Positions 15,642 to 22,936 of a stretch of 41,861 nucleotides of DNA are shown piece after piece (within the stretch, counting starts at the first letter, position 1; each line of letters begins with the position of its first letter). Origin of the DNA: CAZCWX01 sp964502465 (GTDB lineage Bacteria; Desulfobacterota; Binatia; Bin18); contig CAZCWX010000171.1 in the NCBI GenBank assembly GCA_964502465.1, forward strand, positions 1 through 41,861, read 5' to 3'. The position numbers and the translations under genes were made by a program. The notes below the pieces were generated by a model that did no database searches, was not told where the DNA came from, and worked only from the letters and a program-made list of their open reading frames with translations.

Positions 15642-15931
15642 GCAGAGATATGTATTCGGTCATTGCGGCGCCCTTAATTACGGAAAAGGCGACGCTGGCT
15701 CATGAGGCAGGAAATCAGGTGGTGTTCCGTGTGCATCCGACTGCTAATAAATTTGTGATTAAGCATGCAGTCGAGACACTGTTCAAGGTCAAGGTAAAAA
15801 AAGTCCGCACGATTCAGTATTTGGGCAAGGATCGGCGAGTTGGGAAGTTTCATGGCCGGCGGCCGAAATGGAAGAAAGCCTATGTGACGCTTGCCCCAGG
15901 AAATCATATCGATTTCTTCGAAGGAGCCTAA
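15638..15931 (+). CDS. rplW: 50S ribosomal protein L23
   Basis: L23 sits at the tunnel exit and is the docking site for trigger factor and SRP. The protein is 97 residues. Motifs are APLITEKATLAHEAGNQVVF near the N terminus and the loop VKKVRTIQYLGKDRRVGKFHGRRPKWKKAYV. ATG 15638 overlaps the rplD stop (ATGA). rplB follows after three bases. Confidence 0.97.
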   Translation: MSRDMYSVIAAPLITEKATLAHEAGNQVVFRVHPTANKFVIKHAVETLFKVKVKKVRTIQYLGKDRRVGKFHGRRPKWKKAYVTLAPGNHIDFFEGA

Positions 15932-15934
15932 GAA

Positions 15935-16759
15935 ATGCCGGTACGACAGTATAAGCCTACGTCATCTGGTCGGCGCTTCCAAAGCGTGTTGACTTTTAGT
16001 GAGTTGAGTAAGAAAGCCCCTGAACGTTCGCTCTTAGAACCGCTATCGAAAAGTGGGGGAAGAAACAATCGTGGGCGGGTTACGAGCTTTCAGAGAGGTG
16101 GGGGACATAAAAGAAGATACCGCATTATTGATTTTCGCCGAGAGAAAGATGGAGTTGCAGCCAGGGTTGCAGCTATCGAATATGATCCCAATCGCTCTGC
16201 CCGCATCGCACTGTTATTCTATCATGATGGAGAGAAACGCTACATTCTTGCGCCCATTGGGCTGAAGGCAGGAGATACTGTGATGTCGGGTGAGGAAGCT
16301 GACATCAAACCGGGAAATACTCTTCCACTACGAAATATCCCGCTAGGGACAATGATCCACAACATCGAATTGAAGATTGGTAAAGGCGGGCAGTTAGTAC
16401 GAAGCGCTGGTTCGGCAGCGCAACTTATGGCCAAAGAGGGCGCATACGCTTCAGTGAAGCTACCGTCCGGAGAAGTACGTCGGATCCATATTCGGTGTCG
16501 GGCGACTATTGGACAAGTAGGTAACGTAGACCATGAAAATAGATCACTGGGGAAAGCCGGCCGCTCGCGCTGGTTAGGCCGCCGCCCTCATGTACGAGGG
16601 ATAGCTATGAATCCTGTCGACCATCCAATGGGTGGAGGGGAAGGAAGAGGCAAAGGGAACCACCCGCAAAGTCCTTGGGGAGTTCTCGCAAAAGGGTACA
16701 AGACTCGACATAACCCTCGCACAGACAAATATATCGTGCAAAAAAGAAAAAGGAAGTAA
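15935..16759 (+). CDS. rplB: 50S ribosomal protein L2
   Basis: L2 is required for subunit association and supports the peptidyl-transferase centre. The protein is 274 residues, the usual length. Motifs are SGGRNNRGRVTSFQRGGGHKRRYR near residues 40-65 and the C-terminal NPVDHPMGGGEGRGKG. The key histidine (E. coli His229) is kept here as H230 in D-H-P, while the second histidine of the common DHPH form is methionine, a variant found in several phyla. The C terminus is very basic (RKRK). rpsS starts one base after the stop. Confidence 0.98.
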   Translation: MPVRQYKPTSSGRRFQSVLTFSELSKKAPERSLLEPLSKSGGRNNRGRVTSFQRGGGHKRRYRIIDFRREKDGVAARVAAIEYDPNRSARIALLFYHDGEKRYILAPIGLKAGDTVMSGEEADIKPGNTLPLRNIPLGTMIHNIELKIGKGGQLVRSAGSAAQLMAKEGAYASVKLPSGEVRRIHIRCRATIGQVGNVDHENRSLGKAGRSRWLGRRPHVRGIAMNPVDHPMGGGEGRGKGNHPQSPWGVLAKGYKTRHNPRTDKYIVQKRKRK

Positions 16760-16760
16760 G

Positions 16761-17054
16761 ATGCCTCGCTCTGTCAAAAAGGGTCCTTTTGTTGACGACC
16801 ACCTGTTCAAGAAAGTTCACGCTTTGATACAGAGTGGAGAGAAAAAAGTTATTAAGACATGGTCTCGCCGATCTACAATCATTCCTGAGATGATTGGTCA
16901 TACTTTTGCCGTACATAACGGGCGGAAGTTTATCCCCGTTTATGCCACGGAGAATATGGTTGGACATAAGCTGGGAGAATTTTCGCCGACGCGAACTTTC
17001 TACAGCCACTCAGGAGATCGAAAAGGTGAGGTCAAGAAAGCAGCGAAAGCTTAG
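16761..17054 (+). CDS. rpsS: 30S ribosomal protein S19
   Basis: S19 forms a complex with S13 in the 30S head near the A-site tRNA. The protein is 97 residues from ATG 16761 (MPRSVKKGPFVDDHLFKKV). The upstream extension of the open frame runs inside rplB. The core motifs are KTWSRRSTIIPEMIGHTFAVHNGRKF and VGHKLGEFSPTRTF. AGGAAG ahead of the start lies inside the rplB end. The gap to rplV is 12 bp. Confidence 0.97.
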   Translation: MPRSVKKGPFVDDHLFKKVHALIQSGEKKVIKTWSRRSTIIPEMIGHTFAVHNGRKFIPVYATENMVGHKLGEFSPTRTFYSHSGDRKGEVKKAAKA

Positions 17055-17066
17055 AAGCACAACGTC

Positions 17067-17402
17067 ATGGAAACAAGAGCGATTTCTAAAAATATCCGCA
17101 TCTCTCCTCGCAAAGGGCGATTGGTTGCCGACCTCATCCGCGGCAAACAGGTAGAAGAAGCTCTTCAGATCCTGAGGTTTACCCCCAAAAAGGCTGCGCG
17201 TATCTTGACGAAGACTTTACGAGCAGCCATTGCAAACGCAACTGATACGCAAAATATTGACCCAGACGCCCTATACGTAAAGAAGACGTATGTCGATTGT
17301 GGGGCGACATTGAAACGATTCACTCCCCGAGCACATGGGCGAGCTACGCCGATTCGCAAACGAACCAGTCACTTTACTGTCATTGTAGATGAGAAGAGGT
17401 AA
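17067..17402 (+). CDS. rplV: 50S ribosomal protein L22
   Basis: L22 spans the large subunit and its loop lines the exit tunnel, where macrolide-resistance changes arise. The protein is 111 residues. It opens METRAISKNIRISPRKGRLVADLIRGK, and the tunnel loop is the basic stretch PRAHGRATPIRKRTSH near residues 90-105. No loop deletion or insertion is apparent. It follows rpsS by 12 bp and precedes rpsC by 9 bp. Confidence 0.97.
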   Translation: METRAISKNIRISPRKGRLVADLIRGKQVEEALQILRFTPKKAARILTKTLRAAIANATDTQNIDPDALYVKKTYVDCGATLKRFTPRAHGRATPIRKRTSHFTVIVDEKR

Positions 17403-17411
17403 AGGGTACAA

Positions 17412-18074
17412 ATGGGTCAAAAAGTACACCCGAAAGGGTTTCGTTTAGGTATCCTCGAAGGATGGGAGTCTCGCTGGTTTGCAGAGAAAGAATATCCTAT
17501 TCTTTTGCATGAGGACATTCGCACCCGAGAGTTCATTAAAAAGCGTTTGCATCATGCCGGTATCGCAAAAGTCGAAATTGAGCGTGCAGCGAATAAAGCG
17601 AAAATCAATATTTACACTGCCAGGCCTGGCATTGTGATTGGCAAAAAGGGTGCAGAGATCGAGAAACTGAAGGCCGAACTCGCTCGGCGCATGAACCGAG
17701 AAGTGTACCTGAATATTCATGAAGTGCGCCGCCCTGATCTTGATGCCCAGCTGGTTGCTGAAAATGTTGCGCTGCAGTTGGAACGACGTGTGGCTTTCCG
17801 CCGCGCGATGAAAGAAAGCGTCGCCCGTGCTATTCGCATGGGGGCTCAAGGGGTGAAAGTGCGATGTTCGGGGCGACTAGCTGGGGCGGAAATCGCACGT
17901 ACTGAGTGGTACCGCGAAGGGCGGGTGCCACTCCATACCCTGCGGGCAGACATTAGCTATGGATTGGCTGAGGCAAAGACTACGTATGGGGTTATTGGGA
18001 TCAAAGTATGGATCTTCCGTGGTGAGGTATTGACCCGAGAAGAAGAACAACAGAGAAGTGCTTTGAATACTTAA
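17412..18074 (+). CDS. rpsC: 30S ribosomal protein S3
   Basis: S3 lies at the mRNA entry channel and contributes to its helicase activity. The protein is 220 residues. It has an N-terminal MGQKVHPKGFRLGI, a type-2 KH domain with GKKG at 77-80 (RPGIVIGKKGAEIEKL), and the C-terminal S3 domain with KVRCSGRLAGAEIARTEWYREGRVPLHTLRADI. Charged residues end the protein, as in other S3. rplP follows after 14 bp. Confidence 0.98.
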   Translation: MGQKVHPKGFRLGILEGWESRWFAEKEYPILLHEDIRTREFIKKRLHHAGIAKVEIERAANKAKINIYTARPGIVIGKKGAEIEKLKAELARRMNREVYLNIHEVRRPDLDAQLVAENVALQLERRVAFRRAMKESVARAIRMGAQGVKVRCSGRLAGAEIARTEWYREGRVPLHTLRADISYGLAEAKTTYGVIGIKVWIFRGEVLTREEEQQRSALNT

Positions 18075-18088
18075 GGAAAAATACCCTT

Positions 18089-18514
18089 ATGCTTGCCCCG
18101 AAAAAAGTAAAATACCGTAAACAGCACAAAGGACGAGTGTATGGCAATGCGAAACGCGGTGCCACTCTCGCCTTTGGGGACTATGGGTTGAGAACCCTAG
18201 ATCGCGGCTGGATCACTGCCCGCCAAATCGAAGCTGCGCGCATAGCGCTTACCCGCCATGTCAAGCGTGGTGGGCGCATATGGGTCCGCATCTTTCCTGA
18301 TAAGCCGGTGACGAAGAAGCCGACAGAAACACGCATGGGCAAAGGAAAAGGATCCCCAGAATTCTGGGTAGCAGTGGTCAAACCGGGCCGCATGCTTTTT
18401 GAAATGGAAGGTGTTCCCCGGGAAGTAGCTCAGGAGGCCTTACGCCTGGCTTCACACAAACTCTCTGTTAGCACAAAATTTTGCGAACGCCGTGGGACTG
18501 CCTATGCGCACTAA
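18089..18514 (+). CDS. rplP: 50S ribosomal protein L16
   Basis: L16 organises the A-site region of the large subunit and is among the last proteins to assemble. The protein is 141 residues. Motifs are MLAPKKVKYRKQHKGR at the start, ITARQIEAARIA, and the signature RMGKGKGSPEFWVAVVKPGRMLFE. The arginine preceding MGKGKG is at the position hydroxylated by RoxA/YcfD in E. coli; whether it is modified here cannot be seen. Its last codons overlap the rpmC start by 11 bases. Confidence 0.97.
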   Translation: MLAPKKVKYRKQHKGRVYGNAKRGATLAFGDYGLRTLDRGWITARQIEAARIALTRHVKRGGRIWVRIFPDKPVTKKPTETRMGKGKGSPEFWVAVVKPGRMLFEMEGVPREVAQEALRLASHKLSVSTKFCERRGTAYAH

Positions 18515-18710
18515 AGAAATTCGTGATCTCTCGCATGAAGAGATTCAACAAAAAGAACGAGAACTCGCCGAGGAACTTTTTCGGCTCAAACTGCGTAAGA
18601 GCACCGGTCAACTTGATAACCCTATGCGATTACGTAGCCTGCGGCGCGACTTGGCTCGTTTGAAGACTATTCAATATGAGCGTGTGAAGCGCGCTGCCGG
18701 AGAAGAATAA
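18504..18710 (+). CDS. rpmC: 50S ribosomal protein L29
   Basis: L29 is a two-helix protein at the tunnel exit next to L23, 68 residues. The family pattern MRTKEIRDLSHEEIQQKERELAEELFRLK is clear. ATG 18504 is chosen over GTG 18492 because the family starts at this Met. It overlaps rplP by 11 bases, so it is likely translated by coupled re-initiation. rpsQ begins two bases after the stop. Confidence 0.95.
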   Translation: MRTKEIRDLSHEEIQQKERELAEELFRLKLRKSTGQLDNPMRLRSLRRDLARLKTIQYERVKRAAGEE

Positions 18711-18712
18711 CT

Positions 18713-18970
18713 GTGCCAGGAAATAGAAAGATACGACAGGGAGTCGTAGTGAGCAACAAGATGGACAAGACTGTCGTTGTGCTTGTCGAACGCCTTGTGC
18801 AACATCCTACCTACAAAAAATACATACGCCAACGAAAAAAGTATAAAGCCCATGACCCGGATAATCGCTGTCATATTGGGGATCACGTAGCAATTGTCGA
18901 GACACGACCCCTGAGCCGAGAGAAACGTTGGCGTGTGCAAACGATTCTCAAACAGGTGGCAGCGGACTGA
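18713..18970 (+). CDS. rpsQ: 30S ribosomal protein S17
   Basis: S17 is a primary 16S rRNA-binding protein with an OB fold, 85 residues. It starts with GTG 18713, two bases after rpmC. Motifs are RQGVVVSNKMDKTVVVLVERLVQHPTYKKY, HDPDN and IGDHVAIVETRPLSREKRWRV. It is the last S10-operon gene; rplN follows after 22 bp, with no promoter visible. Confidence 0.97.
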   Translation: MPGNRKIRQGVVVSNKMDKTVVVLVERLVQHPTYKKYIRQRKKYKAHDPDNRCHIGDHVAIVETRPLSREKRWRVQTILKQVAAD

Positions 18971-18992
18971 TCGGCAGCTCAAGGAGTAGGGA

Positions 18993-19361
18993 ATGATTCA
19001 GGTGGAGACCATTCTAGATGTTGCAGACAATTCCGGCGCTCGCCGGGTGCGCTGTGTGCGCATATTAGGTGGTACAAGAAGGCGATATGCTTCTGTGGGT
19101 GACGAGATTGTGGTCTCTATTCGGGAAGCAATCCCTAATGCAAAGGTCAAAAAAGGGGATGTGATGCGTGCGGTGATTGTACGTACAGCCAAAGAAGTAG
19201 GCCGCCCTGACGGTTCATATATTCGTTTCGATAACAACTCTGCAGTTCTTCTTGATAACCAACGAGAACCGGTCGGGACACGTATTTTTGGCCCGGTAGC
19301 GCGCGAGCTGCGAGCCAAGCGTTTTATGAAGATTGTTTCCCTTGCTCCCGAAGTCCTTTAG
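18993..19361 (+). CDS. rplN: 50S ribosomal protein L14
   Basis: L14 is at the subunit interface and is the binding site of the silencing factor RsfS in many bacteria. The protein is 122 residues, the invariant bacterial length. It begins MIQVETILDVADNSGARRVRCVRILGG and contains VKKGDVMRAVIVRTAKEV and the signature RFDNNSAVLLDNQREPVGTRIFGPVARELR. AAGGAGTAGGGA precedes ATG 18993. It is the first gene of the spc block. Confidence 0.98.
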   Translation: MIQVETILDVADNSGARRVRCVRILGGTRRRYASVGDEIVVSIREAIPNAKVKKGDVMRAVIVRTAKEVGRPDGSYIRFDNNSAVLLDNQREPVGTRIFGPVARELRAKRFMKIVSLAPEVL

Positions 19362-19370
19362 GAGTACCGC

Positions 19371-19691
19371 ATGCTGGCCCGGGTAAAGAAAAACGACACC
19401 GTCATGGTCATTGCTGGCAAAGAGCGTGGCAAGGTTGGAAAAGTCCTTCGAGTACTTCCTGCCGAGAACCGCGCGACGGTTGAACGTCTCAATATGGTCA
19501 AACGGCATACTAAACCTCGTGGGCCACAGAGCCCGGGCGGGATTGTAGAGAAAGAAGCTCCTATCCACCTTTCTAATCTCATGCCGATGTGCGAGCGTTG
19601 TAATGCTCCGGTACGAGCTGGAAGCAAAAGGCTAGATGACGGAAGCAAAGCCCGGATCTGTCGTCGGTGTGGAGAATTATTGGATAAGTAA
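19371..19691 (+). CDS. rplX: 50S ribosomal protein L24 with zinc-ribbon-like cysteines
   Basis: L24 starts large-subunit assembly at the 5' end of 23S rRNA. The protein is 106 residues. A KOW motif at about 7-33 includes DTVMVIAGKERGKVGKVLRV, followed by VERLNMVKRHTKP. The C-terminal part holds two CxxC pairs (C74, C77, C97, C100) of the type found in many bacterial L24 proteins and likely to bind zinc. It follows rplN by 9 bp and precedes rplE by one base. Confidence 0.97.
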   Translation: MLARVKKNDTVMVIAGKERGKVGKVLRVLPAENRATVERLNMVKRHTKPRGPQSPGGIVEKEAPIHLSNLMPMCERCNAPVRAGSKRLDDGSKARICRRCGELLDK

Positions 19692-19692
19692 T

Positions 19693-20232
19693 ATGGCGCG
19701 TCTCAAAGACTTTTATAAGCAACAAGTTGTACCGACCCTGCAGCAGGAGTTTGGCTACGGAAACATCATGCAAGTGCCGAAGCTAGAGAAAATCGTTGTG
19801 AATATGGGACTGGGCGAGGCAACACAGAATCCGAAAATTCTTGAAAGTGGGGTGAATGAGCTCGCGCTCATTACCGGGCAGAAACCTATTGTGACCAAGG
19901 CCCACAAGTCGATTGCTAACTTCAAACTCCGAGAAGCAACCCCGATCGGATGTGCAGTGACCTTGCATGCCGATCACATGTATGAATTCTTCGATCGTCT
20001 GGTTAATATAGCACTCCCACGAGTGCGTGATTTCCGTGGAATTTCTGATCGATCATTTGACGGACGTGGGAATTACTCTCTTGGGATTCGTGAACACACG
20101 ATCTTTCCGGAGATCAATCTCGATAAAGTTGAGCAAGTGAAAGGTTTTACCATTTCGATAGTCACTACTGCAAAAACTGATGCAGAAGGAAGAGCCCTGT
20201 TGAGAGCGCTTGGTATGCCCTTTCGGAGTTAA
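19693..20232 (+). CDS. rplE: 50S ribosomal protein L5
   Basis: L5 binds 5S rRNA in the central protuberance and touches P-site tRNA. The protein is 179 residues from ATG 19693 (MARLKDFYKQQVVPTLQQEFGY). The open frame extends into rplX without similarity. Signature regions are VPKLEKIVVNMGLGEA, LITGQKPIVTKAHKSIANFKLRE and DRSFDGRGNYSLGIREHTIFPEI. rpsN follows after 5 bp. Confidence 0.98.
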   Translation: MARLKDFYKQQVVPTLQQEFGYGNIMQVPKLEKIVVNMGLGEATQNPKILESGVNELALITGQKPIVTKAHKSIANFKLREATPIGCAVTLHADHMYEFFDRLVNIALPRVRDFRGISDRSFDGRGNYSLGIREHTIFPEINLDKVEQVKGFTISIVTTAKTDAEGRALLRALGMPFRS

Positions 20233-20237
20233 AGTGT

Positions 20238-20423
20238 ATGGCAAGAACCTGTTTACGAGTGAAAGCAGAGCGGAAACAAAAATTTAGCATTCGCCAGTAT
20301 AACCGTTGCCCGCTGTGTGGGCGTTCTCGAGCCTTTTACCGACGCTTTCGCATGTGTCGCCTATGCCTACGCAATTTTGCCCTTAAGGGACAAATTCCTG
20401 GGTTAACCAAGGCGAGTTGGTAA
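20238..20423 (+). CDS. rpsN: 30S ribosomal protein S14, zinc-binding short form (type Z)
   Basis: S14 is part of the 30S head and contacts the A-site region. This is the short 61-residue zinc form: CxxC pairs at C24/C27 and C40/C43 (RCPLCG and MCRLCL), ending in ALKGQIPGLTKASW. E. coli and most Gammaproteobacteria use a longer cysteine-free form, so this helps argue against those groups. It follows rplE by 5 bp and precedes rpsH by 9 bp, with GGAGG between. Confidence 0.97.
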   Translation: MARTCLRVKAERKQKFSIRQYNRCPLCGRSRAFYRRFRMCRLCLRNFALKGQIPGLTKASW

Positions 20424-20432
20424 GGAGGGCAC

Positions 20433-20828
20433 ATGCAAACTGATCCGATCGCCGATATGTTGACATCCATACGGAATGCGCTCCACGCCCGCAAAGAATG
20501 GGTAGAGGTTCCTTCGTCTCGTTTGAAAGAGGGAATTTGTAAAGCTATGAACGACGAGGGCTTCATTAAAGAGTATAGCGTGGTTGAGGAAAAAGGACGA
20601 CGCTTTCTGAGAGTGTGGTTAAAATATGATAAAGCCGGTCAGCCAGTTCTGCGAGGGCTGAAACGTGTGAGCAGACCAAGTTTGCGGACCTATGTGGGAA
20701 CAGACAAGATTCCTCCGGTGCAAAAAGGATTGGGCGTGAGCGTACTTTCTACCTCTCGAGGCATTATCATCGATCGCGAAGCTCGTAAATTGAGGGTTGG
20801 CGGCGAAGTCCTCTGCTCCCTATGGTAA
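20433..20828 (+). CDS. rpsH: 30S ribosomal protein S8
   Basis: S8 binds the central domain of 16S rRNA and in E. coli is the translational repressor of the spc operon. The protein is 131 residues. It begins MQTDPIADMLTSIRNA and ends with the family signature STSRGIIIDREARKLRVGGEVLCSLW. GGAGG lies eight bases before ATG 20433. The E. coli S8 operator is at rplE; I could not identify a matching helix here by eye. Confidence 0.97.
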   Translation: MQTDPIADMLTSIRNALHARKEWVEVPSSRLKEGICKAMNDEGFIKEYSVVEEKGRRFLRVWLKYDKAGQPVLRGLKRVSRPSLRTYVGTDKIPPVQKGLGVSVLSTSRGIIIDREARKLRVGGEVLCSLW

Positions 20829-20853
20829 GGACAAAGAAAGAAGGAACGAACTC

Positions 20854-21396
20854 ATGGCAGGTATTGGGCGCTGGCCTGTAGCCATACCAGAACAGGTAAA
20901 AATTGTAGAAGACGCCGGATCGCTTACGGTGCAGGGGCCGAAGGGAACACTCAGTCTCGTGGTCGCTCCTGCGCTAACTATTCAGGTAAAGGATTCGACG
21001 GTCTTAGTCACACGTTCGGATGAGGCTCGGCGAACGAAAGCTGTTCATGGTCTGACTCGTAAGCTGATTGCGAATATGGTTGAGGGGGTGAGCAAGGGTT
21101 TCACCAGATCACTTGAAATTAGTGGAGTAGGGTATAGGGCAGAAGTCGCTGGGGATGTGATCCAATTTACCCTTGGACTTTCTCATCCGATCATTTTTCA
21201 GCTACCTCAGGGGGTGCAGGCGAAAGTCGAGAGGCAAACTCTCGTGACTCTTGAGGGAATTGATAAACAGCTCCTCGGCGAGGTAGCAGCCGCAATCCGT
21301 CGCTTACGTCCCCCAGATCCGTATAAGGCCAAAGGGGTGAAGTACGCAGAAGAAAAGATTCGCAGAAAGGCTGGCAAAACTGCTGGTGCAAGGTAA
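20854..21396 (+). CDS. rplF: 50S ribosomal protein L6
   Basis: L6 lies near the factor-binding site of the large subunit. The protein is 180 residues from ATG 20854 (MAGIGRWPVAIPEQVKI). The open frame extends into rpsH without similarity. The two repeated domains of L6 can be followed: VKIVEDAGSLTVQGPKGTLS in the first and KVERQTLVTLEGIDKQLLGEVAAAIRRLRPPDPYKAKGVKY in the second. Its C terminus is strongly basic. rplR starts three bases later. Confidence 0.97.
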   Translation: MAGIGRWPVAIPEQVKIVEDAGSLTVQGPKGTLSLVVAPALTIQVKDSTVLVTRSDEARRTKAVHGLTRKLIANMVEGVSKGFTRSLEISGVGYRAEVAGDVIQFTLGLSHPIIFQLPQGVQAKVERQTLVTLEGIDKQLLGEVAAAIRRLRPPDPYKAKGVKYAEEKIRRKAGKTAGAR

Positions 21397-21399
21397 GGT

Positions 21400-21771
21400 A
21401 TGGCGCGGACAAATCCTCGTGAGAGCAACAGAGTCCTTCGACAGAAGCGGGTACGAAAACGAGTCATCGGTTCCGACTCGCGACCTCGACTGTGTGTTTA
21501 TCGCAGCAATAAACATGTCTATGCGCAGGTAATTTCAGATGAGAGTGGGCGAACTCTGGTGGCAGCCTCGACGCTCTCTGTAGAACTGCGCAATGCACTG
21601 CAAAAAAACGCCGCAACCATTGAAGGTGCCAAAGAAGTTGGTGCACTGCTTGCGCGCCAATGTCGGGAGCGCGGCATACACAAGGTTGTTTTCGACCGAA
21701 ACGGTTTCTTATACCATGGACGAGTCCGCGCTTTAGCTGAGTCTGTCCGTGAAGCTGGTCTAGAATTTTAG
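21400..21771 (+). CDS. rplR: 50S ribosomal protein L18
   Basis: L18 binds 5S rRNA with L5 and L25. The protein is 123 residues with an arginine-rich N terminus, then RPRLCVYRSNKHVYAQVI and AREVGALLARQCRERGI-like and VVFDRNGFLYHGRVRALAESVREAGLEF regions, all standard for L18. It follows rplF by three bases and precedes rpsE by 10 bp. Confidence 0.97.
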   Translation: MARTNPRESNRVLRQKRVRKRVIGSDSRPRLCVYRSNKHVYAQVISDESGRTLVAASTLSVELRNALQKNAATIEGAKEVGALLARQCRERGIHKVVFDRNGFLYHGRVRALAESVREAGLEF

Positions 21772-21781
21772 GAGCCTTACC

Positions 21782-22294
21782 GTGCCTACCTTTGGAGAAC
21801 GTGTGAACCCTGAAGGGTTGGAAATCAAGGAAAAAATCGTCCATATCAGCCGCGTAAGTAAAGTCGTCAAGGGAGGACGCCGGTTTAGCTTTAGCGCTGT
21901 TGTTGTTGCCGGGGATGGGGCTGGACATGTTGGCTATGGTCTTGGGAAGGCTCATGAAGTGCCGGAAGCGATTCGTAAGGGAGTCGAACAAGCCAAGAAA
22001 TCACTCATCCATGTCCCTTTAGCGAATGGTACCATTCCTTACGAAGTCATTGGTAAACACGGTGCCGGTAGGGTATTCCTCAAACCAGCCTCCCAAGGAA
22101 CAGGTTTGATCGCCGGTGGTGGTGTTCGAGCAGTGATGGAACTTGCAGGAGTGAGAGACGCGCTGACGAAATGCCTGGGATCGACCAATCCCCATAATGC
22201 AGTCAGAGCAACTTTATCGGCACTGCGTAGCTTGGTCGTTCCTGAACAGATGTTGGAGCGGCGGGGGAAACAACTTGCTGATTTGCAGAGTTAA
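21782..22294 (+). CDS. rpsE: 30S ribosomal protein S5
   Basis: S5 is a fidelity protein at the mRNA entry channel and the site of spectinomycin-resistance changes. The protein is 170 residues from GTG 21782. The N-terminal dsRNA-binding-like domain contains KVVKGGRRFSFSAVVVAGDGAGHVGYGLGKAHEV. The C-terminal domain includes KPASQGTGLIAGGGVRAVMELAGV. GGAG precedes the start by seven bases. rpmD follows after four bases. Confidence 0.97.
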   Translation: MPTFGERVNPEGLEIKEKIVHISRVSKVVKGGRRFSFSAVVVAGDGAGHVGYGLGKAHEVPEAIRKGVEQAKKSLIHVPLANGTIPYEVIGKHGAGRVFLKPASQGTGLIAGGGVRAVMELAGVRDALTKCLGSTNPHNAVRATLSALRSLVVPEQMLERRGKQLADLQS

Positions 22295-22298
22295 GATC

Positions 22299-22505
22299 AT
22301 GACAGCAGAAACGGTTGTAGAAAAAATATTTCATATCACGCTCAAGCGGAGTGAAATTGGTTGCCCTCGTAGGCAGCGTGAAACACTACGTGGGCTCGGG
22401 TTGACCTATCCAGGGAAGACTGTTTTGCGCCGCGATTCACAATCTCTTCAAGGGATGCTTCGCAAGGTCGCCCATCTGATAGAGGTGCGCGAACATGGAT
22501 CTTAG
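22299..22505 (+). CDS. rpmD: 50S ribosomal protein L30
   Basis: L30 is a small large-subunit protein, absent from some phyla but kept here. The protein is 68 residues from ATG 22299, slightly longer than the usual ~60. The core ITLKRSEIGCPRRQRETLRGLGL is diagnostic, and an extended C terminus (MLRKVAHLIEVREHGS) ends the protein. The open frame reaches upstream into rpsE without meaning. The 3' end overlaps the rplO start by 11 bases, suggesting coupled translation. Confidence 0.94.
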   Translation: MTAETVVEKIFHITLKRSEIGCPRRQRETLRGLGLTYPGKTVLRRDSQSLQGMLRKVAHLIEVREHGS

Positions 22506-22935
22506 TCATCTACGACCGGCTCCAGGGTCGGTGAAAAAGAAAAAACGTCTTGGCCGCGGTCCTGGTTCTGGTCTCGGAAAAACTTCCGGGAAAGGCCATA
22601 AAGGTCGAGGCTCCCGTTCTGGTGGCAACACCCCCCCAGGTTATGAAGGCGGCCAGATGCCTCTGGCGCGACGGTTACCTAAACGGGGTTTTCATAACCC
22701 CTTTCGGAAGAGATACTGCATTATCAATTTGGCAAGTTTAGAGCGCTTTGCCGATGGATCTCTGGTAGATCTTGAATCGTTACAGGTAGCCGGATTAGTG
22801 CGCGGCAAGCAGAAAAAAGTGAAGATCCTGGCAAAGGGAGAATTGACTAAGGTGCTAACAGTCAAAGCCCACGCGTTTAGCCAGCAAGCACGAGAGAAAA
22901 TCGTGGCGCTTGGTGGTTCAGCCGAGGTCGAATAA
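22495..22935 (+). CDS. rplO: 50S ribosomal protein L15
   Basis: L15 is a late-assembly protein near the L5-5S region. The protein is 146 residues. The glycine/basic N-terminal tail (RLGRGPGSGLGKTSGKGHKGR) and the motifs GYEGGQMPLARRLPKRGFHN and FADGSLVDLESL are typical. ATG 22495 overlaps the rpmD end. secY follows after one base, the normal order. Confidence 0.97.
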   Translation: MDLSHLRPAPGSVKKKKRLGRGPGSGLGKTSGKGHKGRGSRSGGNTPPGYEGGQMPLARRLPKRGFHNPFRKRYCIINLASLERFADGSLVDLESLQVAGLVRGKQKKVKILAKGELTKVLTVKAHAFSQQAREKIVALGGSAEVE

Positions 22936-22936
22936 C

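Noticed and set aside
16619..16645. L2 with DHPM in place of DHPH
   Set aside because: The functionally important first histidine is kept, and the methionine variant is seen in L2 of other phyla.
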